A DNA stretch of 64,000 bases from Pontederia crassipes (Eukaryota > Streptophyta > Magnoliopsida > Commelinales > Pontederiaceae), in the NCBI GenBank assembly GCA_030549335.1, contig JAUKPH010000028.1:992001-1056000 (forward strand), written 5' to 3'. A model generated the notes under the pieces. The model was not told where the DNA came from. It worked only from the letters and a program-made list of their open reading frames with translations, and ran no database searches. Below, piece by piece: positions 53,395-64,000 of the stretch. Both the position numbers and the translations under genes were made by a program. Every line of letters begins with the position of its first letter. The stretch's first letter is position 1.

Positions 53395-54740
53395 TCCAAC
53401 GGCCGGATCCGAACGCCAGGCGGTCGGATCCGGCCGCTAATTTTTTTATATTTAAAAAATTATTTGCGACGGTTGCGACCGTCTAAAGAACGACGGTTGC
53501 GACAACCGTCCAAAGTTTCGACAGTTGTGACCGTCGAAAAGTTGCGACGGCTCGAACCACCGCCCTTTTCCGGCGGTTGCAATCGTCGAAAATTTCGACG
53601 GTTCGGACCGCCGGCCTTTTCCGACGGTTGCAACTAACGGCCGATCCGAACGACCTTTTTCGTTCGGACCTCCAACGGCCGGATCCGAACGCCAGGCGGT
53701 TCGGATCCGGCCGCCTGGGGCCGATCCGGCCACCTGGAGGCCGGATCCGACGGCATGGCGGCCGGATCGGCCGCTGGAGGTCGGATCCGGCCGCTTGGAT
53801 GCCGGATCCGAATGGCCACGGTCGGATCCGGCCTCCGGTTGGCCGACAGCAGAGAGAGACGCTGGCGCAGAGCGGGAGAGAGAGATACGCCGGCGTGGGA
53901 GAGGGTCGCCGGCGTCCGGCGTGGGAGGGTCGCCGGCGTCCGACGCGCGGGGTGCTCGCGGCCGGGGGAGAGAGAGAGGAGTGGAGGGAGGAGGGAGAAA
54001 GAGAAGAGGGAGGAGGAATATATATAAAGAAAAAAAGTGGAAAGAAAGCGGGAAAATGAAAAAGAAAGCGGGATAACGAAATTTTAATTACCGACGGTTT
54101 CGGCCGTCGAAAACGTAAATATTAAATATTTTTATAATTACCGACGATTGTGATCGTCAAAAATATATTTAGTTATATATAATATTTATTTTTTATTTTA
54201 CCGACGGTTTGAACCATCGGTAATCGTTACCGACGGTCAAAACCGTCAGTAATTGCGACGGTTTGGACCGTCGCTGGTTATATTAATAAAATACTCTTTA
54301 TACGATATTATTATACATTTACCGACGGTTACGACCTTCGGAAATTGCGACGGATGGATATCCGTCGGAAATATCGACGTTCCTAATCGTCGAAAAATTA
54401 AATAATAATATAATAAATTATATAATTAAATTTTTTATTTCCAACGGTCGTGACCGTCGAAAAATCCGTCGGAAAAATTTAATAATAATATAAAAAAATA
54501 CATAATTTAATTTTTTATTTCCGACGGTCATAACCGTCGGAAAAGTCGTCGAAAATTGCGACGGATGGATATCCGTCGAAAATATCGACGTTCCTAACCG
54601 TCGAAAAATTAAATAATAATATAAATTATTTCTTACGGTCATAACCGTCAAAAAATCCGTCGGAAACGGAACCGTCGAAAAATCCGTCGCAAATTGCGAC
54701 GGATTTAGAACCGTCGGAAAATCGCGATTTTCTTATAGTG
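53395..54740. mobile_element. CACTA-type element, left end missing
   Basis: The right terminus reads, in reverse complement, CACTATAAGAAAATCGCG, a CACTA terminal repeat ending at 54740. The 680 bp before it are packed with CGACGG...CCGTCG subterminal repeats, and a second block of the same repeats lies at 53467-53640. Between them is a GC island (53640-53960) with repeated GGCCGGATCCG phrases and a purine-rich tract with TATATAAA near 54018. No CACTA left terminus was found; the left edge joins the segmental duplication. No transposase. Confidence 0.75.
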
Positions 54741-55940
54741 TCTCTGATTCCAATTCTATAAGTAAATTAATTAGGTGACACTAAGTACTTATTTGGATTG
54801 AGAATTTTGAGAAATATAATAGAGGGAGTATAAATTTTATTTGAATAATAATTTTATATTAATTAAAATAGATGGAGTGAAGTAGATAAGTCAGTTCAAG
54901 ATCATATTTTTCGTTCTACTAAATTAACCAAATATGAAGAAATGAATAATTTATATAAATTAATTCTCTCACTTCTTTCTCTCTCCGTTTCTCTCTTCTC
55001 TTCTATCTATCAACTTATGATAATAATTTTATTTATATTTATTTTTAATGTATATTTATCTCTTATTTTTAAAATTTTAAAATAAGTGAATGAAATTTTT
55101 GTAGAAAAATAAATATTATAATAAAATAGAAAATTAGGTCAAATAAAAAATAAATTAAATAATAAAGATAAATACTTATTAATAGTTAATCATTATAAAT
55201 AATATAAATATATAAATAAGGGTAAAATAATTTTTATACAAATAAATTATTATTATCCTATCCCACATCTTTTATAGCTTATTATTCAAAAATGAATTTT
55301 ATAATGACGCCATTCCTTCTTATTTGTCAAAGAAGCCTAAATTTTCTATATCATTACTTACTTGTTACAGAGATAGTATAGTAAAGGCTACATTTATTTT
55401 ATTTTATTTTATTTTTTGCGGTTGTTGTTGGGTTTCTTCTCGAGTTAATTAAGATGGTCAAATTAAACACACACAGCCGGAGGAGGACAACGAGTGTACA
55501 ATACTACACTGACTAGTTTGGACTTTGGGCACCGGCGGACAGGAGTCGCACTCTCACAGGACCGTCGTCGTCCGGCGGTGCATTTTGTCGCCCTTTTTTT
55601 CTGCGTATATATGTTCTCAATTTTGTGTCAGGAAAAAAAAAGGAAAAATGAGATCATTATTTTGTATGCAAACAGTAGGTAAATGCCAGAAATTGCAAAA
55701 TATTATATATATGTATATAATTATATTATATTGCTTACAAATAATGAGACAACATTTTCACTTGTACCACAAAATATCAAAGCAACGGATCTTAGTTACA
55801 AATTATTTGGATTATGTGCTAATTCAAGGTAAAAATAATTTTTAAAAACAAATTAAGGGGGTAAATTTGAGACGTCATTGTCTACGAATCTTAGTTACAT
55901 TAAAAACTTAATCATCATAATTTTCACGTCGGGTCGACCA
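54741..55940. other. AT-rich intergenic DNA, no gene seen
   Basis: AT-rich with a few GC-richer bases near 55475-55590 (an open frame with no recognised homology). No element ends found. Confidence 0.45.
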
Positions 55941-55944
55941 ACAA

Positions 55945-56137
55945 CGAGCATGCATTCCACGTCGGCCGTGGGCCACACGTCGATGGCAGATGTCGAACAC
56001 CGCCATTACGTAGGGCGTCGTCTGCGTGATCTTGCTCGGAGGGGTACCCACGGCGGCGCCACGCGTCGAAACTTGCCGCTGCCGACCAGCTGGATGGGCC
56101 TGCCGCTGACGCCGACGCCTCCGTACAGGGGAAACGT
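55945..56137 (-). pseudogene. Dirigent gene relic, 3' end
   Basis: The minus strand resembles the 3' end of the gene at 29137: one frame gives GVGVSGRPIQLVGSG-like residues and another SKITQTTPYVMAVFDI, matching ALSKITQMTPYVVVEFDI of the intact protein. GCGTCGTCTGCGTGATCTTGCTCGG compares with its GCGTCATCTGCGTGATCTTGCTCAG; both are near-identical over this stretch. Frame shifts and the loss of everything upstream of about 56137 make it dead. It closes the dirigent cluster on the right. Confidence 0.85.
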
Positions 56138-56149
56138 TTAAAAATTTCA

Positions 56150-57202
56150 TCCTTCTATCACGTAATAATTACACTTATTTTATAATCATCTTATTTATAA
56201 TTTCTTCTTGAATCAATTTTAAACTATTCTTTAACAGCATGTGAAAATAATTTTTACTTTTTAACCATTTGACTAACTAACTTTTAGATCACTTTACATT
56301 CATGTGCATTTTTACATCACCACGAATATCGTTGTTGTTTATGTCTCCATTCTTATTTATCAATTCATCTACTTTTGAGATTCAAGTATAGAAATATAAA
56401 ATTTTCATGAATAATGAATACTTAGTACATGAGATAATACGAAGGAATATAAAATTATGATGAAAAGAATAAAATTTAATCATAAAACAATCATAAGGCC
56501 AGTAGTCAATAATTATAGACTTTCATAAACATTGTCTTTACTTTTTCTATTCTTATTCATTCATGTTTATATTGATATTGATATTCAAATGCATACTTCC
56601 TATTTATGTTTTTGTTTATATTCTTATCAATATTTATGTTCATATTTGATTTCTATGTTCATGGTTCTTGCATTTGTTTACAATTCTTTCATATTCACTT
56701 TTCTTTTCATATGCTTTCTTCTTTGCTTTTTACGTTCATGTTTTTTCTTCTTTACTTTTAAGGATAATCATGATACTTTATGCGGTTCTTTAGTTTAGAG
56801 ATGGCTCCCGTATATTTTAGAGATGACTCCAACCTTTTCTTCATAAGGTGTGGCAATTAATTTCGCATGACACTTAGTTTCTCAAGACAATTTCAATTCC
56901 CTATCGTTAAGGATATTTTATTTGACCCTCATGCTAGAATTTTATATCACAATCTGAAAAGCATCAGCGTGCGACAATGTTGTTAGGATTGGACTAGACA
57001 ACGACACGAATGAGTGTCTGTTTCAGGTGAATCGATCGGACCAATTGGATCGGTCGGTCAGACCGAATAAGAATAAAATATTTTTTTAATATACTATATT
57101 AAATCAAGCTATCATATTTTAATTATATACATTCTTACATGATGTCAAAATTCAATTATATGAAATAAAAATAGCAATAATAAATTATAAATTTATAAAA
57201 AA
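56150..57202. other. AT-rich intergenic DNA, no gene seen
   Basis: AT-rich, with short tracts of ATTGATATTGATATTC type (56565). Near 56985-57070 there is GATCGGACCAATTGGATCGG, repeat-like and similar to 58860-59010, on the other side of the Mutator-like element. Confidence 0.4.
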
Positions 57203-57211
57203 ATAAATCTA

Positions 57212-58308
57212 GGGTTATTTTATCAAACTACCCATAATCTATCGCGATTTTCCAGATCTAACCCCAAACTACGAACTTCATTTTTCAGACCTTAAACTAT
57301 CATGATTTTTTCAATTTGATCCTTCCGTCCAATTTCGTAAACTTTTCAGTTCTTTGATTTTTAGTATTTGTGAAAAGTCAACAATGCCCCTGTGCAAAAA
57401 AAAAATTTTCTCCCCCTGTGCACGCCCCCCCTCTCGACCTCCCCCCATCGACCTTCGTCCGGCGGCCCCTCGACTCGCCGGACAAAGGTCAATGGGGGGC
57501 TACCCTCCCCCCTCTCGACAGACGAAGGTCGAGGGAAGCAATCCCCCTCTCTCCGGCGAGGTCGCAGAGTGGGGGCGACCCCACCCCCCTGCGCCGCATC
57601 GGCGAGCATAGGGAAGAAGGGGAGTCACCCCCAATCTGCGATCTCCGACAAGGTCACGGAGTGGGGGGCGACCCCCCACCCCCTGCGCCACGCCGATGAG
57701 CTCAGGGAAGGAGGGGGGTCGCCACCCTCTCTGCGACCTTCAGGAAAGGTCGTAGAGTGGGGGGCGACCCCCCACCCCCTTGCCGATGAGCGCAAGGAAG
57801 GAGGGAGGTCGTCCCCCACTCTGCGACCTCTCTCTGCGACCTCCGATGAGGTCGCAGAGTGGGGGCGACCCCCCGATCCCCTGTGCCACGCCGATGAGCA
57901 CAGAGGAGGAGAGAGGGGTGTCGCCCCCTCTCCTCGACCTCTGGCGCAACACGGGGGGTGGTCGCCCCCACCCTGTGACCTCACCGGAGATCGTAGAGAG
58001 GGGACGACCTCTCTCTCCCTGCACACACGCCGACGCAGGGACTCTCACTACGCCGACGTGTGCGCAGGGGGAGAGAGAGGAGAAGGGGGGCATGCGTCAC
58101 GAGACAGAGATTTTTTTTTTGCACAAGGGTATTTTCGATTTTTCACAAATGCTAAAAATTAAATATAACTAAAAAGTTAGACGGAATTGGACATAATGAT
58201 CAAATTAGAAAAATCATGATAGTTTAAAGACCAAAAAAATAAAATTCATAGTTTATGATTAGATCCGGAAAATCGTGATAGTTTAGGGGGAGTTTAAGGA
58301 AATAACCC
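57212..58308. mobile_element. Mutator-like long-TIR element, copy 4
   Basis: Left end GGGTTATTTTATC, right end the inverted partner ...GGAAATAACCC (58308). 9-bp flanks ATAAATCTA (57203-57211) and ATAAATTTA (58309-58317), one difference. Arms are about 190-200 bp. The core is a GC-rich array of about 100-bp units with GAGTGGGGG, GCGACCCC, CGCCGATGAGC and GGGTCGCC, several units at 57540-58010. No transposase and no recognised captured gene. Confidence 0.88.
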
Positions 58309-58317
58309 ATAAATTTA

Positions 58318-59890
58318 TGTGAAATGATATACTAAGATAATATATTTTATATTAAATTAGTAATATACATATATCAAATTCACAACTATTATGATCAAAA
58401 TTATATATATATATATATACACATTTGATAAGTTAAATTATTTTTTTTGTTAAATTTTTATGTACTATATATTTAACTATACTATAGTATTATTTGTATA
58501 TTATACAAGTTCGCCCCTCCATCCTTAACCAATTTATGATAAATGTTATATATAATATAGTAAATATAATATAAATTTATATTATATAGACATATGACAT
58601 TGAAAATTTTAAATACAATCATGACCTAATAAATAAGATAATGTTTAAAGTTTAACCAATTAACTACATAAAAAAAAGAAACAACTAAGCATATTAACAT
58701 GCACACACAATCCCACATTGATAATAGTAGAAAGATGGAAGTAAGTGACAAGTATTAATTGAGTAGGAGACTATGAGCCGACATGTGCTCTTCTATTGAA
58801 AAAGTCAAACTTCAAATCTTTTCTAAATTAAAAAAATATCAAATAAAATATTAAAATGGTCAATCGGTTCAAAAAATTGGTTCTACTCGGTTTCATCCGA
58901 TTTTGACTAGTTTTGGCCAGTTTTGATTGGTTCTTGATCGGTCCAATCCAGTCCGATGACATGTCTGGTTTTTGTCATGTTATGGACCATTTTTGCGATA
59001 GTTGGACCGGCCGGTCCGGTCCTGACAATTCTGGTGTGCAATTAGTAAACATGATTTTTTATCTTTTTCAACTTTTTTCTAATTACCTAATTAACTATCT
59101 TTTTTGTTTAATTAATCATGCATCAATTTAAGGGTAAAATATTCATTTAACGTCATATCAAATCAATAAGAATTCACATATGAAAAACAAGTAGAATTCA
59201 AGTTGGATTATGGTGAAACACGTCGGGTCAATTGTAAACTCGGACCTTGTTGGGGCTGACACAAGTCGGGTTCTATAACTATATCTTGACATGCTATATA
59301 TGAAAACTCGATCCAGGTATGACATGAACTCGGGTCGAGTTGTTCGGTTGAAAAATTGAACCTATGCGTTTCGTCGAGGAGGAGCCTAGACTGAGTCCAT
59401 TGGAGCTCGAGCAAGGTTCTGACTGAATCTGGGTTTGATTCGGTTTTTACCGCGTCGAGTTTACCTATACATTGAAGAACTCAGGCCGAATCCTTCAAGT
59501 TTGGGCTGGGTTTCTATACAAAGGAATTTCGGTGTCGAATTATATAAATATTTATAATTATGAATAAATAATTCATAGTTATTGTGGAGATCCATTCCAA
59601 TGTGAGTTGAAGGAGAATAAAGAGAGAGTCCCATTCTAACAACAAGCCCTCTCAGGGACTTGCTTAAAAATAAGAAAGAAGAATCTTATGGAAATATCAT
59701 GGAATCCTTTTTATATTTCCTTCACTTTTGCTTACATGATTTTTTGGGTCCATCTAAGTGATGCGCACGGACCTTGACTGTCGCAAATCAAGTCTTATAT
59801 GCCCTACGCGGTCAAAGAAAAATGTTATTTTAGAGTTTTATAAACAATTTGCAGTTAATCTTTTGCACCCGCTTCAAAATACCCCCACAA
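58318..59890. other. AT-rich intergenic and repeat-like DNA
   Basis: No gene supported. Near 58860-59030 lies a patch of TCGGTT/TTGGTT/CCGGTC phrases, and near 59215-59470 a patch of CGGGT(C/T)-type phrases; both are low-complexity repeat debris. Confidence 0.4.
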
Positions 59891-59899
59891 TCACCATAT

Positions 59900-61320
59900 T
59901 ACATTGATTCCAAATTTGATTATGGACCAAACATAAGATACATTTTAAATTTTTTTTGTTTATGAGATCCATAATTAATCATGTGTTTGTAGTTCCTATG
60001 ATGCGCTCGGAGTGCGTACCAATTGAAGTGTTTTGAAATGGACTGAAAAAGGTTTTCATGGAATTCATTAGAGGAATGTTTCCAATAAAAATGACGAGCC
60101 ATAGTAATCGCACCTATCAAAGAAACTAAAAGAATTATAGAAATGAATTCATTTTGATGAACTTTTTTTAAGACTTCATAGAATAATGAATTAAGGAATA
60201 AAAGATATGACTGTACAAACTACCTATAAAGAATCAAACTGCACCAAGCAGTTCTGCTTTCTCGGTTCGAGAGGTTTGCTATGAAAATACGAAGTAAGAA
60301 AAATATGAAATATCCGTTATTCGGAATCCACAAACTATTTCGATCGACAGTCAGAATTTCTTTGAATATGTCATTGAATTTATTCGAGACTTCAGCAGAA
60401 CTCAGAATTTCTCAATTATGACACAAGGTACTTATAAGATCGAATAGTATGATTTTGCAACCTTTGTGAAGGTTTCACGAAGTTTTAGTAGTTCTTCCAT
60501 AAATTTTACATGTTAATTTAAATTGGTTATAGGAGATTTTCTGGAAAAAATATGAGGTTCTGCTTCTGGTGGTAACATACTATTTGGTGGCGGTCCCGAA
60601 ATTAAATATTTAAATAATGGTAAATTGGAAATGAAAGACCCTCCCTTTTTTGCATCTGTCCTCTTCTCTATTTCCAAATTTTTGTGGGAAAAGAAATATA
60701 TTCTCAATTTGAATTTGTTCATTTCGAATTTGGGCTCTTCTATATTCTACTTATTTTTTTCTATCTAGTTATTTTGTTTTCGATAAAAAGCTAAGAGTGA
60801 AAAAACACAAATTGAAAAATTGAAAAAAGAAAATCTTTCTTTTTATTATAGCCAGACAATTCCTTTTTTTTTACCAATTTTCAAAGAGGGAGGGGAAAAA
60901 CAAAAAAAAATCTCTTTTTTTAATTCTTTATGCCTAGGATTACGCCCTGGATCATTAGATAAGAATTTGAGATGGCAAAGGTGTTAAATCATTATAAAAA
61001 TGGAAAAGGGAGAGTTCTTAGTCGAAATAGAGAGCTAGAAATCTTTTTATTCATATCATGTCGAATAGGGTCTTCACGATCATTGATCCTAGAATTTTTA
61101 CAATAAATTAGTCTATATAGATCTTGTTCATGGAATAACAAAAATGTGCAAAAGCTAGGGACAACACTGAGCAAATGGGGGGGGGGGGGGGGGGGGGGGG
61201 GGAACGTATTGTAGATATCCATGAAAAATTAAGCAATTTGATGTCTGACTCGGGCCTATATGACAATGACCAATCGATATCTTTCGACATGAAATTAACG
61301 AGGAACTATCCTTGGATCAT
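59900..61320 (-). other. Plastid-like mosaic (NUPT), broken
   Basis: On the minus strand, 60163-60086 reads ISIILLVSLIGAITMAR, the C-terminal end of plastid NdhG. At 60964-60921 the frame LSNDPGRNP followed by RHKE matches the C-terminal end of PsbI. These genes are not neighbours in usual plastid genomes, so either several pieces joined or the DNA was rearranged. Other parts (60230-60480, 60510-60730, 60990-61290) read like organelle DNA but I could not assign them; a resemblance of 61020-61085 to accD is too weak to claim. A G-run at 61179-61202 is probably unreliable in length. The pieces are truncated and non-functional. Confidence 0.6.
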
Positions 61321-61379
61321 TAGAGATATTATTATATTTGATCAAATCTATTAAGAAATTAAGAGTTTATCTTATTTCG

Positions 61380-62470
61380 ACGAGATATTCCAATAATATT
61401 TTAATGACTCATTTTAATTGTATAAAGTATACATGTTATATAATTAATGACAAATGTGCACCATATTATATTTTGTATAAATAATAAAATATTATGTATC
61501 AATATTGCATCAACAATATCTTTTTTGTATGTCCACATATTGAATGTTAATTCACTTTCAAGTCCAGCTAATCAAATAAGATCATGATGCGTCGTGCATC
61601 TAATAATGGCAAGTGAATCTCTTAACATGTTGATATGTTAAAGGACATTGCCTTCCCCAAGAAAATATGAACTCAAACGTTGATATGGTATCTCCAAATT
61701 GAGTCTTAGTATTATGTGTTCCCTCCAAGTCCATTTCTCTCAAGGGTCAGAATAGGAACAAAAATTAAGGGGAGACCTAGATTTGAATTCACAACCTTTT
61801 AAAGTTTACAACTCAGCAAAACATGTTTTATGTCAACGCGCCATATTAAAAGTATTTAAAGGGAGTCAATTTTTTTATCCTAAAAATTATTTATATATAT
61901 AACTAAAATTAAAAAAGCCCATAATTGCCTTGTACATGAGTAATGGAGTCCAATTATAAATCATTTTAATATCTAGAAAGAAAAAAGAAGATATTGAAAG
62001 TTGTTTGCCGAGATGACTCAAGATGAAAGGAATGGATTACTATTTTAACACATTAGAATTTTAAGAAATGGATAAAATAAGATTTATTATTAAATTGAAA
62101 ATTAAAGAATTAAAGGAAGAAGAAACTATAGTCTAAAAGAATAAAATAAGATTTAATAGAAGTAAAAAATTATAAAGAGACAAGGATTAAAAATATTAAA
62201 ATTATAATAAAATTCTAATACAGGAATCAAAATTGAATTAGAGAAGTATTATAATGCATGTCAACCCATATAGATGGCACCCAACTCAAAGTCTTTTCAC
62301 TACACAAGCCTTGTCTCATTTCTCTCCCTCCCCTATCTCCACGTCAAAGATTGTAGGCACAACAATTACACCAACCAACATTAATGATATCCAACTATCA
62401 AGTCACCACATCAAAGGTACATAATGGGAAACCATGATATTCACGTATCAAGTCACTACATCAAAAGTGC
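61380..62470. other. AT-rich intergenic DNA, no gene seen
   Basis: AT-rich, with two imperfect TCA-C-A-TCAA(A/G)G(T/G)-type repeats at 62401-62471. No element recognised. Confidence 0.45.
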
Positions 62471-62473
62471 GTA

Positions 62474-64000
62474 TATAACGACCCAAATTTTTTATGATTA
62501 ATAAAAGAATATTTTAATATTTTTATTTGAGAATTATGGTCATTAATATTATTATATTTAATAATTCCGAAAATAAAGGAAAATAGGGGAGGATTTTAAT
62601 TAAGAATAAAAAATATATTAGAGATCATTTAATAAAATTCAGAATTATTTAATTATTGAAATAAATCAGAATTTGTTATCATACTTGATTATATTGTGCA
62701 AATTATGGTCTTGATTATCATACTTGATTATATTATTTATAATTCTTGATAATAATATTAGCACATCAGATAGATCATATCATCATCATATCATATCATA
62801 TTGTCATCATATTTTATTATCATTATCCAATCTTATCATGATACTGATTCGGCAATTTTTCTGATTGAGTCTTATTTCACTTAAATTAAATTATTAAAAG
62901 ATAGACATTTTAAGTAAATAAGATAAAAGCTGTTGGATCTTCATGTTCTCTGATTATCTCCAAGTCCTCAGGCCATATTGTTATTGAATTAAATTGAATG
63001 AGGCAGATAGTGGACCTAAAAGTTTGAGGTGTCATCATTCTTTAGAGAAGCTATGACTGTCCTGTGTTTGATCATGATCCATCATCATTCACGAATAATT
63101 GTTAGCGCTATATTGTTGGGTGACTTGCCATGGCACAGATCCTCCACTGACTCAAGTTTTCCTTAATTGACCGAGCGCTCCTCATTTAATTGGATAACTC
63201 CGAACATTATAAATTAAATTGAATTGAATTAAAATCGAATCGAATTGAGTTGGATTGAAATCTAATTGAATTGAATAGATCATGGTCATTGGATACTAGC
63301 GTTGACTAGCATTGCCTCCACCCATTGAATCGAATGAAATTGTTATTGACCAATGACCATTAATATTAATTTAAAAATTGTTAAATTGAATAGTGTCATG
63401 GTGATCAAATATTTAATTGCTAAATCAATATTGTTCAGTTCTCTGACCTCTTCTTGATTCTTCCTATTGATTTATGACTTTATTATCCTATTGTTAAATT
63501 AAATCATCGATCAAATCTTCTACCGTTAATTGAACAATGCCATATGGATCAGACAATTATTAATTGTTATGTCTATTGATTTGTCTCTTGATCATAACCT
63601 GATATAATTGCTCATATTGATAAATCGTTATATTGTTAAATTAATTATTGTATTAATTGTTCAATTGACTCATAATTGATTATATCTTATTTTCGATTGA
63701 GCATATTGATTGTTTAGTAGACCCTACGTACTGAGTATTTTTATACTCATGGATATTTTTTTGTACCTAGATCCATGCATGTGAGAGTGTTTTGATAGAT
63801 GATGATCCTACAGATGGTTATGCTCAGTTGTTTAGTTTTTATTATTTCTGCATTTATTAGAATTGTGAACTTATTGATATTTTAGTTATTTTGAACATTA
63901 TGGATGATTAGTTATTATTATTGAAACGTCTTCCGCATTTATTGTTTTTATTCTGTAAAAAATATTTTATAGAAGATTATGTAATGTCTCTGGGACGACT
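62474..64000 (+). mobile_element. LTR-like sequence running off the window, Ty3-type
   Basis: Fossil candidate. It begins TATAACGACCC, like the TGTAACGACCC start of many Ty3 LTRs. The last bases (TCTCTGGGACGACT) resemble the matching inverted end of such LTRs, with the terminal bases beyond the window. No internal domain is visible. Whether it is a solo LTR or part of a larger element cannot be told here. Confidence 0.4.

Noticed and set aside
56985-59030. Larger element around the Mutator-like copy 4, bounded by the GGACC-rich patches
   Set aside because: The two patches share only short TTGGACC-type phrases; no inverted ends or target duplication were found.
61020-61085. Possible plastid accD similarity
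   Set aside because: Only a short, frame-limited resemblance (EDPIRHDMNKK) remembered from accD N-termini; too weak to name without a search.
61179-61202. Long G-run and the C-runs at 4644-4663 and 15795-15817 as functional quadruplex sites
   Set aside because: Homopolymer runs of this length are prone to sequencing and assembly error; no supporting context was seen.

Overview
The window looks like nuclear DNA of a flowering plant, most likely a monocot. The evidence is spliced plant genes, GC-rich intronless dirigent genes in an AT-rich background, a 5'-to-3' fall in GC along the phospholipase D gene, fragments of plastid DNA, and nested plant transposons (Sirevirus-type copia, Ty3-type solo LTRs, CACTA, Mutator-like, RTE LINE, Helitron). 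No operon, CRISPR array, rRNA or tRNA gene was seen. The species cannot be named from the sequence.

Layout. 1-3060: a degenerate repeat rich in CACGG/CCGTG motifs, split by a reverse-strand Sirevirus solo LTR (970-2187). 4333-17108: a nest of elements. The outermost is a Mutator-like element with a 9-bp target duplication that carries a PPR gene fragment. It was entered by a Sirevirus-like element (5606-11749), itself carrying a Ty3-type solo LTR (8816-10190), and by a second solo LTR (11944-16894) that carries a CACTA element (13758-16682). 17118-20600 is AT-rich with nothing recognised. 20660-21480 is a Helitron relic. 22172-27735 is a complete ten-exon phospholipase D delta-like gene with a Mutator-like foldback element in intron 3. 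An RTE LINE tail (28331-28915) follows, then a minus-strand dirigent gene (29137-29640).

29 to 56 kb is a dirigent-gene cluster: two intact genes (29137-29640 minus, 40894-41442 plus), one pseudogene split by a 2.9-kb solo LTR (44542-47942), a duplicated 3' fragment (51758-51909) and a minus-strand relic (55945-56137). The second gene and the split pseudogene sit in two tandem units of over 5 kb. The 3' part of the second unit was duplicated again as a 3.8-3.9 kb segment containing a compound (ATT)n(ATC)n microsatellite. One of those copies gained about 77 bp of plastid ndhD.

Four copies of one Mutator-like family (24107-24817, 31527-32826, 36580-38374, 57212-58308) have long terminal inverted repeats, 9-bp target duplications and very different GC-rich cores. 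One core holds two tandem fragments resembling BIG GRAIN 1-like genes. The right end has a plastid-like mosaic (59900-61320) and the start of another LTR-like sequence running off the window.

The host genes fit lipid signalling (phospholipase D making phosphatidic acid at membranes) and cell-wall or apoplastic defence (dirigent proteins guiding phenoxy-radical coupling). Nothing shows that they work together. No wholly new biochemical system was seen; the most notable content is the transposon architecture and gene-fragment capture.
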